Positions 11,010 to 21,074 of a stretch of 64,000 bases of DNA are shown here, in pieces. The position numbers and the translations under genes were made by a program. The first letter of the stretch is position 1. Each line of letters opens with the position of its first letter. Source of the stretch: Caecitellus pseudoparvulus (Eukaryota > Bigyra: Bicosoecida); NCBI GenBank assembly GCA_965644315.1, contig CBFFRQ010000028.1, positions 62,001-126,000 on the forward strand. Direction: 5' to 3'. The notes under the pieces are model-generated. The model saw only the letters and a list, made by a program, of their open reading frames with translations, was not told the DNA's origin and searched no databases.

Positions 11010-11056
11010 ACTTTCGTCAGGGTGTGTGGTGAATGCATTCACGGTGGCAGGCAGCC

Positions 11057-14000
11057 CTACACCCCTGCCTCCAGCTGGCTGAGGATGTCGCGCGCGTGTT
11101 CCGGCATGGCAACCAAGAACACCATGGCGCAGTCCCCTGCCACCAGCACCGACCCGTGCCGCAGCGGCACGGCCGCGGTGTCATCTGTGGCTGCCCGGCC
11201 CATGATGCGGCCAGCTGATGTGATGCGGCCGCCGCCCCGCCCACTGGTGGAACTTCCGTCTGCACCTCGCAGGGCCTGCTGCCGGAAGGAGGGCCTGCGG
11301 CAGGACACCGCGACACCGTCCACGTACGTGGGGCGCAGGCCGAAAGCCCGCAGGGTGAAGGTGGGCATGCCAGCGCCCATGCCAGCCAGGGACACGCCGG
11401 GCAAGGCTCCTGGCATGCCCTTGGCGCTGGCTTTGGGGGAGGACGTCTGGGTGATGGCTGCGTGCACACGGGAGACGCGCCGGGAGGTGGACATGGCACA
11501 GTCCACGGCACCGTACCCGCTGCCCACCACCACAGGCAGGCCCTGTGCCGCCATGTGCTGCCTGACGCTGGAGCCGATGCGGCCCAGGACGAAGGCGGCG
11601 CCGTGCCGCACCTGAGTGCGCATGACCGGCCGCACCCAGGCGCCGCTCACCTCCCGCAGAACCCCCGCCACATCCCCCGCTGCCACGCGCTTGAGGAAGG
11701 ACACGGGCATGACGGTGCTGGGCAGGAAGCGGGAGATCTTCAGGCGCAGGGCCAGGGAGCGTGCCGCTGCGGGGGGGTGCACCGGAGCACAGCGCTGCAC
11801 GGCGTGCAGCAGGGCCAGAGACAGCCGCTCCTCCCGCCCAGCCTGGGCCTTGGCCTTCGCGAGGGTCAGGCCGGGCGGCACAGTGGGCATGCCGGTCTCC
11901 GCCACCACAGCCGCCAGGACGTCGTCTGCAGACATCTTGGGGGGCTCCTCCCCCGCCTGGCCGGTGGGGGACGCCGCCGGGTTGGGGGACGGAGCGGGCG
12001 TGCTGGGAGGTGCCATGAGGCCCTTGCCCCCCCCTGGGGCAGGCCCAGGTGGTGCGTCAGCCAAGGCGCTGCCGCCCCCAGCCCGCAGTTGCCGCAGGGC
12101 CCGATCGTGCAGCACCCCCAGCGTCTGCCGCGTGGCCTCTGGCACTGACAGCGTGCCGGGCAGTGGCACGTCAGCGGGCGTGGGGGCGGCGGCGGTGCCC
12201 GTGGAGCCACCCCCCCGCCGCAGAACACTCAACACGTCGCCCTCCTCCTCCTCCTCCTCTTCGTCGCCCCCCTCCTGCTCCTCCTCGTCGGCCCCTCCAT
12301 CCCCTGCACCCCCCACGTCTGCCGCGCCATCCCCGCGCCGCTTCTTGCGGCTGGTGCTGGGACGGTTGTCCACAACCTTCCACGTCCGCGCCAGCGGGTC
12401 GTACCGCCTGCCACAGTCCACACACCGAGTGTACCGCTTCTTCAGGGAGCCCGTCTGCCGAGTCCACTCGTGGGGACACGTGGGGTCCCCCCACCGAGTG
12501 TACCGCTCACGCGAACGCTTCTTCCTGCCCCCTGCCGGTGCCGCCGACACAGACAAGGCTGCCTTGAGGGCTGGTGCGCTCAACACGGCAGGCGGCGTGA
12601 GGGTGTACAGCGTCGTCATGAGCAAGGCATCCGATGTGTGCAGGCGCCGGCTGCCAAACACGAGCTGAGCGGCGGGGTGCAGCAGCAGGCCGGCGGGGAG
12701 GATAGCCTTGCCTTCCAAGGTGGGGTGGGGCAGAGGCCAGGCTGTGTGGGGTGCGAAGGGCCCCGCTGGCGCCTGGTCTGGTGCCGCCCACGAAGCCGCC
12801 TGCAGCAGCACCAAGCCCAGGCGTGCAGGCAGCGGCAGCTCACGGGCTGGGCGCGTCCAGGGCGTGTCCAGGGACAGCAAGCCGTCCCCGCGCAGTGTGG
12901 CCCAGGTGGCCGTGCCGCGACCCTGCCCGCCCAGCCGTGCCTTGCGCCGTGTGAACGCGTGGCACAGCACCAGTGCAGCGCTGTCCACTATGGCGGCACA
13001 CAGGACGGCATCAGGCACCATGCCTACACACGGCGCTGCCTCCTCGCCCACCAGGGCCTCCACCTCCCCCCCCAGGCTGTCCACGTCTGCCGTGGCCAGC
13101 ACGCCCTCCATGCCGGGAGACGGCGCGCCTGGTGCCGTGGCTGTGGGAGGGGCGGGTGGCGGAGCAGACGCTGCGGCGAGGGCGGCAGGTGCCTCCCGTC
13201 CCACCTGCGCCAGGGACTGCACACTCCACTGCAGGCCCTCCAGCACAGCCGCCTCGGCAGCCAGCACGTCCACAGCCGGAGGAGGGGCATGCCCCTTCAG
13301 CTGCAAGGCCAGGGTGAGACCTCCCAGTTGCACTGCCAAGGCGGGGGGCGGCGGCCCGACTGCCTCCAGGGTGGTGGAGAGGGCCGCCCGGCTGGCGCCA
13401 GGGGGTATGCTGGGGCTGCCCCCGCTTGTGAAGAGGGCAGGGGGCAGCGCCACGCCTGGGTCAGTGGAGAGCGGCGCCACCCAGTCCAGCAGCGGGAGGG
13501 GGGTGCCCTCAGGGTGGTGCAGGGCCCCAGACAGCTCGGACACGGTGTGAGGCAGGGCCAGACGCTCTGCACCCTCCCCGCCCCCACCGTCCTTCCCGAC
13601 ACTCGCTGTCCCGGCCTTGGGCCCGCCTGCACCAGTGGCGGCCTCGGGGGCAGTGGCGGCATGCACCAGGTCAGTGTGGTTCACCGCCGCCTGGGCTGGG
13701 GTAGCCAGCAGCAGGGTCCGCGTGATGCAGGGGATCTGGCTCACCTGGGGCATGAGGGCAGCAGTGGCCGGGGGCAGGCCCATGGCCACCGTGGGCGCCC
13801 CTGCCCCCGCCACAAACACCGTCGCCCACGCACTCTGCACCAGGGCTGCCTTGCTGTGGTGGAAGGCGGGGTACGGCACCACCACCACCAGGCGCGGGGC
13901 GGGCCCGGGGCCGCCCGACCGCGGCAACCACGCCGCCTGCTGTGCCGCCAGGTGGGCTGGGGAGCCCGTGTGCAGCTGCACGGTGTGGCGCGGGGCAACG

Positions 14001-16951
14001 CCTTTGAGCACGGCCTGCCACAGCACCGCCTGGGGCGGCGGCACTACCAGCAAGTGTGGCCCGGGCAAGCCAGCCCACTGCAGAGCCGCGATGCTGCCTG
14101 CCACGCCGGCTGCGGTGGCCTGGGAAGGCAGGCCTCGCAGGAGGGACCCGGGCGTGGCGTTCAGAGTCTGGCGCAACAGGCGGCACGCCAGGGCGGTGGC
14201 GTGTGCCGCACCGCCCTCCCCAGCCACGCCCGCGACACGCTCACGCACGGCGGCAGGCAGGACGGCGGGGTCGGCGTGGCTAGCGCGGGCAGTGGTCTGA
14301 GCAAATGCCAGGCATTTGCGCAGCCTGTCCCTGCGCAACCACGCCCCCGCCGCCACCGTCGGCACGAGGCGACCCACCGGTTGCACCGCCATCGGGTGGG
14401 ACGTCTCACCACGCACGGGCAGCTCAGACGGCGCTGCCAGGGGCAGGCACAGCCACGCAGTCCACTTGGCAGCCGCTGCATCGGCGGCCAGGTGCTCGGC
14501 ACTGACAGCCAGCGCCCGCTCCGCAGCAGCATGCGCCTGCTCCAGGGGCACCGTGGCCTCCTCCGCCACGAAGACGCCCCCGTCCTTCACAGTGCGCATC
14601 CACGCCTGCGCCACCGCCTTGGCTGCCGGCGGCACCTTGCCCGTGCCCCGCGCAGGCGGCTCGAAACGAGGCAGTGGCGGCAGGCTGGCCAGCGGCTGCC
14701 TGGCCTCGGGGGCGCCCTCCCCTGGCAGCAGGTCATCGAAGGGCAAGCCTTCAACCAGGGTGACGCCAGCCTTGGCCAGCACGACGCTGGGCGCGACGGG
14801 GCCGCTGAGCACCGGCACGCCCAGCGCGTTGGCCAGCAGCTTGAACTGCTTGCCCTGCAGGCCAGCTGCCGCCTCCCTGCCCAGGCTGCCCCCCGCCTCG
14901 TGCGCCAGCTTGGCCAGCTCAGAGTTGGCACAGCACAGGTCCACGGCCGTCTCGGCAAATCGGTACAGACGCGTGCAGGCCTTGCACAGGCCGCGTGGCG
15001 TGGGGCTCAGGCCGTCTCGCAGACAGGAGGGGCAGAGGAAGGGGCCGTCTGGCGCCCAGGCCCCCTGCGACTGCAGGTGCACCGACGCCATGAGCACCGC
15101 CAGCTCAGCAGAGGTGAGGACTGCCGCGACGTTGGTGTCGGCAGCAGGCGCTGGGACCCCCGCCTGCCCCCACACGAAGCGCTGCAGGCTGATGCCTGAG
15201 GCTTGCTGTGCCTGCTGGGTGTGGTGGGCCGGGGGCGGCTTCGTCACCACGACAGAGGGTGCAGGGGGTGTGGGAGGGGGCGTGGCAGGCAGCGCCTGCA
15301 CTGGCACGTTGGGCACGTCGGCAGGCGTGTCGGGCGGCAGTGCCAGCAGGGGCAGGCCCCCGGGTCCCGCAGGCAGCCCTGCCGAGCCTGCCGCCTGCGC
15401 CGCTTGCAACAGTGCTGTGCCCACCGCCTCCTTCGCCTGGACACTGTCGGCAGCAGGCGCCTCGCCCCACACACCTGCCACACCCTTGCCCCACACGCCA
15501 CTGCTGGGCACCCGCTGGATGCAGTCTTGTAGGGCTGCCGCTGACGCCTCCGCCGCAGCGGTGGGGCTGCCACTGCACCCCGCCGCTGCGGCAGACGCAG
15601 CAATGCACACCTCCACCGCTGCCATGACGGCAGGCAAGGCTCCGATGGGCTGCGGTGCCGTGATGTCAAAGCCCAGGGAATCCAGGCCTGCCGCGGACAG
15701 CGCAGGTGCAGCTGCCGCGCGGCGTGCCTCTGCCGCCCCCGCCACCGCCCTGTCGTACACCTGGGCCTTGGCGGCGTTGCGCAGCTGGCGCACGTGCACA
15801 GCCTGGGCTCTGTGAGCCTGCAGGGCGGCTCGCCTGGGCGCAGCAGGGGCGCTGGTCTCCTCCCACTGCCGCACTGCCACGGCCAGGCGGGCGGAGATGG
15901 GCTGGTACAGGAGAGTGACGCGCCCGCCCAGGGTGGGGTCCAGCCCAGGGGGCAGGCGGCCGGGGGGCACTGCATGTCCCCCACACGCCGCCACCCACGC
16001 CTGGCGCTTCGCCTCCAGGCGTCGCTCAGCCTGCAGCCCCGCCAGGGCCCTGTACATGCTGCGCACGGCATTCAGCGCCCTGTCCCCGCCTGTGAGGGAG
16101 TCCACCCAGGAGAGGGAGGCGGCCTGGTCCCCTTCCGCCGTCGCCACGTCCCCTGCACATGTGAAGGGCGCCGCCGACGTTGAGACGGGCGCCGTGAGCC
16201 CTGCCTGCACCGCATGCACCCCCAGTACGAGGGGCACGAGGGAGGAGGGGGCGGCCGGCTCCACGGCCGCCAGCGGGTCCACGCCCTGCCCCTCCTCCCC
16301 CTCCTCCTCGTCCTCCTCGTCCGACGGCGGCGGTGGCGGCGCACGCAGCTCGGTGAGCGCATCTCGGTGCTCTGCCAGGGTCTTGCCGCGGCGGGCCCGC
16401 GCCGCAGTCAGGCTCTTCTTGCTGTTGCTGCCTGCGTCGGCCAGGGACAGGCGCTCCGCCTCGGCAGTCATGCCCGAGGCGCCGTCGGAGCGCCCCAGGA
16501 TGTGTCTTGTCAGCCCACGGGCCTTCAGCATGGACGTGTCCAGGTCGGGCGACCGCCCATGCGCGTCCCACCCATCGGACAGGGAGTCTGTGGAGGAGGC
16601 ATCCAGCCACGACAGCGAGCCAGTGCGGGAGTGCGTGTGGTGCCGGCGCTTGCCGTTGGCCAGGTTGCCGCGGAAGGCGCCCGAGGGCGCCTCCTTGTGC
16701 AGCGCCTGGGCTGCACTGAACACTGCGTCACACGCCAGCATGCTGTCTCGATCACGCAGTGCTCGCCGACGGGCCAGCACGTTGTCCGCGTGGCGGGGCG
16801 CCTGCGCGACGTTGCACTTGGCCACGACTTCTTGGATGCGCTTGGCGCTTGCTGCAGACTTCCAGCCAAAGACGCTGTCGAATGAGAGCGGCGCAGGCCC
16901 TTCGCCGGGCGCTGCCTGCCGTTTTCCGCTGCCATTGCTGACGGCAGCCAT
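11057..16951 (-). CDS. Giant nuclear-type protein with degenerate SNF2-like region and C-terminal FHA-like domain
   Basis: A single open frame of 1,964 residues from the ATG at 16951 (context AAGATGG); no in-frame ATG lies further upstream. Visible parts in order: a Ser/Arg-rich N-terminus; an acidic stretch (bases 16270-16330); a Cys-x2-Cys...Cys-x2-Cys zinc-finger-like module (14930-15050); a SNF2-like region (13690-14180) without a P-loop lysine or DEGH box; a Cys-Pro-His...Cys-x2-Cys-Gly-Arg module (12395-12500); an acidic run (12240-12290); and a C-terminal FHA-like domain with Ser-Arg-Arg-Val-Ser-Arg-Val-His-Ala-Ala (about 11430-11490). FHA domains bind phosphothreonine, so a chromatin or DNA-damage scaffold role is possible. 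No specific ortholog is recognised. Confidence 0.62.
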   Translation of the reverse strand: MAAVSNGSGKRQAAPGEGPAPLSFDSVFGWKSAASAKRIQEVVAKCNVAQAPRHADNVLARRRALRDRDSMLACDAVFSAAQALHKEAPSGAFRGNLANGKRRHHTHSRTGSLSWLDASSTDSLSDGWDAHGRSPDLDTSMLKARGLTRHILGRSDGASGMTAEAERLSLADAGSNSKKSLTAARARRGKTLAEHRDALTELRAPPPPPSDEEDEEEGEEGQGVDPLAAVEPAAPSSLVPLVLGVHAVQAGLTAPVSTSAAPFTCAGDVATAEGDQAASLSWVDSLTGGDRALNAVRSMYRALAGLQAERRLEAKRQAWVAACGGHAVPPGRLPPGLDPTLGGRVTLLYQPISARLAVAVRQWEETSAPAAPRRAALQAHRAQAVHVRQLRNAAKAQVYDRAVAGAAEARRAAAAPALSAAGLDSLGFDITAPQPIGALPAVMAAVEVCIAASAAAAGCSGSPTAAAEASAAALQDCIQRVPSSGVWGKGVAGVWGEAPAADSVQAKEAVGTALLQAAQAAGSAGLPAGPGGLPLLALPPDTPADVPNVPVQALPATPPPTPPAPSVVVTKPPPAHHTQQAQQASGISLQRFVWGQAGVPAPAADTNVAAVLTSAELAVLMASVHLQSQGAWAPDGPFLCPSCLRDGLSPTPRGLCKACTRLYRFAETAVDLCCANSELAKLAHEAGGSLGREAAAGLQGKQFKLLANALGVPVLSGPVAPSVVLAKAGVTLVEGLPFDDLLPGEGAPEARQPLASLPPLPRFEPPARGTGKVPPAAKAVAQAWMRTVKDGGVFVAEEATVPLEQAHAAAERALAVSAEHLAADAAAAKWTAWLCLPLAAPSELPVRGETSHPMAVQPVGRLVPTVAAGAWLRRDRLRKCLAFAQTTARASHADPAVLPAAVRERVAGVAGEGGAAHATALACRLLRQTLNATPGSLLRGLPSQATAAGVAGSIAALQWAGLPGPHLLVVPPPQAVLWQAVLKGVAPRHTVQLHTGSPAHLAAQQAAWLPRSGGPGPAPRLVVVVPYPAFHHSKAALVQSAWATVFVAGAGAPTVAMGLPPATAALMPQVSQIPCITRTLLLATPAQAAVNHTDLVHAATAPEAATGAGGPKAGTASVGKDGGGGEGAERLALPHTVSELSGALHHPEGTPLPLLDWVAPLSTDPGVALPPALFTSGGSPSIPPGASRAALSTTLEAVGPPPPALAVQLGGLTLALQLKGHAPPPAVDVLAAEAAVLEGLQWSVQSLAQVGREAPAALAAASAPPPAPPTATAPGAPSPGMEGVLATADVDSLGGEVEALVGEEAAPCVGMVPDAVLCAAIVDSAALVLCHAFTRRKARLGGQGRGTATWATLRGDGLLSLDTPWTRPARELPLPARLGLVLLQAASWAAPDQAPAGPFAPHTAWPLPHPTLEGKAILPAGLLLHPAAQLVFGSRRLHTSDALLMTTLYTLTPPAVLSAPALKAALSVSAAPAGGRKKRSRERYTRWGDPTCPHEWTRQTGSLKKRYTRCVDCGRRYDPLARTWKVVDNRPSTSRKKRRGDGAADVGGAGDGGADEEEQEGGDEEEEEEEGDVLSVLRRGGGSTGTAAAPTPADVPLPGTLSVPEATRQTLGVLHDRALRQLRAGGGSALADAPPGPAPGGGKGLMAPPSTPAPSPNPAASPTGQAGEEPPKMSADDVLAAVVAETGMPTVPPGLTLAKAKAQAGREERLSLALLHAVQRCAPVHPPAAARSLALRLKISRFLPSTVMPVSFLKRVAAGDVAGVLREVSGAWVRPVMRTQVRHGAAFVLGRIGSSVRQHMAAQGLPVVVGSGYGAVDCAMSTSRRVSRVHAAITQTSSPKASAKGMPGALPGVSLAGMGAGMPTFTLRAFGLRPTYVDGVAVSCRRPSFRQQALRGADGSSTSGRGGGRITSAGRIMGRAATDDTAAVPLRHGSVLVAGDCAMVFLVAMPEHARDILSQLEAGV

Positions 16952-17494
16952 CTTTAGCTGCTGCCTACACCTGCGCTCAGGCTGCCTCAAAGGAGTAGTC
17001 CCAGGCGCACGTTTCCTGCTTCCAGTCACTGCGGGGCCCCCAAATGGACGCCCTTTTGCCTTGGCGCTTCCAGACGACCTTGCTGGGTGGCTGCTGCGGC
17101 TTTTGAGGATGGGCGCTCAGCACCCGTGTATGCAGCAGGTGCTGGGAGGGCTGCACCGAGGCAGTTGCAGCTGGCAACTTCCTTGGCAAAAGCGCCTCAC
17201 GACAAAGTGCAGTTCGGACAGGCAGTCGACAGGCACCGTCGCGCTCGCAGCAATACTGCTTCAAACGCCTGCCATCCTCTGGTGCTGGCATGCAATTTGA
17301 CGAGCGCAGACCGCCTGCGCGCAGCCCTGGCCCTGATCAAATTTCCCACGACGAGCGCTACAGCGCCACATTTCGTGCACATTTACCCAGTGCGTACCTG
17401 TACCTGACTTTACACACGCCCCTGCGGCCTCCAGCTCGCGCCTTCTCCTGCATTCCTGGGGTGACAGGCACATCGCTGCGGCTGGCGCCCCGCC
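16952..17494. other. Intergenic, divergent promoter region
   Basis: These 543 bases separate the start codons of the giant FHA-type gene and the LEA2-like gene. I see no RNA gene or repeat; short frames here read as chance. Confidence 0.4.
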
Positions 17495-20400
17495 ATGAGT
17501 TCTTCATTGAATGCTTATGGGCGGAGCACGCTTGAAGTGGGGGAGCACCATGGCTCTGGTGGTTACAAAACCCTTGTGGACCCCGCAGAGTTCAAACCCC
17601 TGCATGCTGACGAGGTGGACCCCGACAAGTGAGCGGCGACCAAAGTGCAGTGCACCTGCACTCTTTGCTTCCGCAGCAGCTTGCAAGCCCCCCCCTCGAG
17701 CCATGAACAGCGCACACCGTGCCACGCTTCGTGCAGACCTGTCAAGCTGGGCACATGTCGCACCACAGTGTGTGCCTGTGTCTGCCTGAGCATCCTTGCG
17801 ACGCTGCTGGTGGTGGGAAGTGAGTTCTCCCCATGCGGCCCCTGGGGCGGCCACTGCCCACGCCTGCCCGTCGCCACCGCTGCCCAGGTGTCTTCCTCAT
17901 CGTGACGGCGGCTGCACACCACACGGCCCAGGAGGTCCTGGACCACGCGGAGCTGGCCTTCGTGAACAGCAACATCACCAACATCGGCGACGCCTCCTTC
18001 GTCATCGGCGTCAACTCGCAGCTGTCCCACTCCGGCTCCTTCGACGCGCGCCTGAACGGCGTCACCATCGGCCTGCACTTCCAAGGCAAGGAGATGGCCA
18101 CCTGCCTCCTGGCGCCCATCGAAGTCAAGGCGGGTGTCACCAACACCTTCCAACTGCACTCCCTGGTGGAGGTGAGCGACGTCGCGCAGTTCAACGCCTT
18201 CGGCACTGCCCTGCTGACGCAGGAGAGCGTGCCCTGGCGAGTCGTGACCAAGACTGCCTCCATTACCCTCAACGTCATCTTCGACTTTGGCGTGACAGTG
18301 GACAACCTGTCTCTGGACAAGGAGGTGCCCCTGCCCGGCGCGCAGGGCATGCTGTACCCCACCGTGCAGGACTTCTCCCTGGCCTCCTCCAACGCCACCC
18401 ATGCCAACGTCCTCACCAGCGTCAGCATCTTCAACCCCGGCGCATTCAACGTCCTGCCCTTGGGCGGCCTGGAGCTGGACATCCTGTACCAGGGCACGGT
18501 CGTGGGCAGTGTGGGGGGGGACGACGTGTACCTGCGTCGGGGGTGGAACACCATCACCTTCGCAGGCACCCTCGTGGACGCCAACCCCAACGACACCAAC
18601 ACCATCATCTCTTCCTTCCTGGGCGGCCGGGCCGTGAACCTCACCACCCGCGGGCGCCCCGCCCAGCGCACGCCCCTGCTCTTCCGCCAAGCCGTCACGG
18701 CGCTGTCCCTGGATGTCACCCTGCAGCCCTGGCAGCAACCCCTCGTCGCCGGCATGCACGTGGAAAGCATGTCCGTGGCACCTGCCCCCGGCGTGGGCGG
18801 CGGCCCCTCCTCCCTTGTCGCGTTGGACATGGTGGCCACAGTGACAGTGAACTCGCCCCTGGGGCCGCACTCGCCCCTCCTCGTGCAGACAGTGGCCATG
18901 GACGTGGAGCTGACGGGGAATGGCGCAGCCATGGGGGAACTGCGGGTGCCACCGACGGCCCCTCTGGCCCTGGCCGCCCAGGCGCCCCCACTTAGCGCCC
19001 TGGCAGGCGCTGGCTCCGGCGCCACGCCAGTGAACGTCTCCCTGGCGCTGCAAGCGACGCTGGACTTGAACACGCCCCAGCACGAGGGGGCGTTCGAAGG
19101 CTTCATGGACGCCTTCCTGCACGACGGAGCGGTGCAGGTGGGCCTGGCCAGTCTGGGCCCACGCAGCCTCTCCACCGTCATCTCCTGCGCGCTCGGCGCT
19201 GACATCGCCGTCACGGTGCCCATGCCCAACGTGACCACCACCGTGCCAGCCATGGCCGGCCTGCCGCAGGTGTCCTTCCAGTCCTTTGCGCTGACTGGCC
19301 CAGTGCCAGTGCCAGGCCACACCCCGTCCACTGGGCTGGGCGTGGTGGCGCAGGTGTCCATCACCAACCCCTCCCCAGCCACGGTGCCGTTGGGGGGCAA
19401 TGTCACCATGGCCGTGCTGGGGCAGGACCCCCTGACAGGGGCCTCGGAGCAGGTGGGGTCCGTCTCTGGGCAGGGGCTGGTGCTGCGCCCCGGTGTGAAC
19501 GTCCTGAACATGACAGGCATCCTGACCGCCCCCCGATCCCCCGCCGCCACCCGCGCCCTCACACGCATGGTGTCCCTGTACATGACGGGCAAGGCGGGGC
19601 CGGTAGCGTGCCAGGGCCTGGGCATCGACATGCCTGACGGCCAGGCTGCGCCTGCCTGGCTGCTGGCTGCCGTTCGGGACCTGCACTTGGTCACGACGCT
19701 GCCCCCCGCCTCCCACGCCCCCCTGCTCACCAACTTCAGCCTGACCACCCTGAACATGGACTTCAGCACGCAGGAACCAGGCACACCCACCACTTCGGGG
19801 TTCATGTACACCGATGTGCACCTGCCCTTCACCACTGTGCCGGTGCAGTTCCACACGGCGGACATCGTCTTCTCCATGCTGCCCAGCCCCGGCGCCGAGC
19901 CCATGGGGCAGATCATCCTGGCCAACGTCACCACGACCTACGAAGCCTTTCCCCATCCGGCGCCTGGCCAAGCCACTGGCCGCCTCACCGTGGCCCTGCC
20001 TCCCGGCACGCCCATCCACGTCCTGGACCTGCCCGCCATGCAGCAGTTCATGAAGGGGGCGTTCTTGAACGACACGGTGTTCCTGGACGGGCACCTGCAG
20101 GCCAACCAGACTGTGGGGCTGCCGCTGGGCCCCCTCACCATCCAAGGCATCACGTCCCCCGTGTCCATGCGCCTGGCAGGCATGCAGTCCCTGTCCCACC
20201 CCCCCGTGTACATGAAGTCCGCGGAAGTGGTCAAGGGCACGGAGACAGAGCTATTTTTCCTGTCCAACATCACCGTGACGAACCCCTCCCAGTTCGTGGG
20301 GTCCTTCGGGCCGGTGTCCCTGGACCTCATCTACGACGGCCAGGTTGTCGGCGTGTCCCTCCTGGACGACCTGCTCCTGCAGCCTGGACCCAACAACTTC

Positions 20401-21069
20401 ACCGCCTCCGGCATCCTGCAGCCCCCGGTCGACCCCCACACTGACCCTGCCAAGGCAGCCGCCTGCACCCAGTTCATCTCGCGGTACCTGACAGGCCAGG
20501 ACACGCCCATCTCCCTGGCCGGCACGCTGAACACGACGCCCATCCCCCTGCTGCAGCCTGCCTTTGCCGCATTTGTGGCTGCGGGCGTGCTGCCCGGGCA
20601 CCACCAGGCCCTCATCGTCAACGCCACGTTCGATGAATTGAGTGACAAGGATGACCACGGCCTGGTGGCCCAAACCATCGCGAACCCCTTCGCCGTGCCG
20701 GTGGAGATCATCGCTGCCAAGATCCGCATCTACGCCTGCGAGACACGCAGCAAGGATGCCCCCTACCACTGCGAGGGAGGCGAGGTGCCTTCCTCCTACC
20801 CCACCCAGATCGCCCTGTTCACGGACCAAGACTTCTCCGATGACCCTATTCGTGTGCCGGCCCTGGGCGTCAAGCAGAGCACCTTCCGCAAGTTCCGCGT
20901 GTACAACTTCGATAAGGAGCTGCTGCCCCTGTTGGTGGACTGGTCCACGGAGCCGTACTTTGTGCCCACCCTGGCCAACGGCACCATGACTGTTCGCGTG
21001 GAGAACTTTACACAGCAGGCCCCCTACTTCCAGTGGGAGCTGCCCCTCTACGGCAAGGCGGGGGACTGA
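17495..21069 (+). CDS. LEA2-like repeat surface protein with one N-terminal membrane anchor
   Basis: Three exons (17495-17628, 17677-17819, 17888-21069) give 1,152 residues in phase. The cytoplasmic N-terminus is about 75 residues. A transmembrane helix is split across the exon 2/3 junction (about residues 78-102), and the remaining 1,050 residues face outside. The ectodomain repeats a module of about 120-300 residues with Asn-Pro-(Ser/Gly) followed by Leu-Gly...Leu-x-Val/Leu-x-Tyr-x-Gly and a Leu-x-Pro-Gly-x-Asn strand. Three such units are clear near 18410, 19350 and 20260. This pattern matches LEA_2/LEA14-type beta-sandwiches and the DUF3712-like proteins of fungi and stramenopiles. Many Asn-x-Ser/Thr sites fit secretion. 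Function is unknown. The stop lies 5 bases from the stop of the facing gene. Confidence 0.65.
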
Positions 21070-21074
21070 GGCGG

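Noticed and set aside
12470-15199. 909-codon open frame on the plus strand opposite the giant FHA-type gene
   Set aside because: Antisense shadow of GC-rich coding DNA: Arg/Gln/Gly/His-biased translation, no domain, while the minus frame has recognisable motifs.
17563-20199. 878-codon minus-strand frame opposite the LEA2-like gene
   Set aside because: Gly/His/Val-rich shadow translation; the plus strand carries the repeats and membrane anchor.
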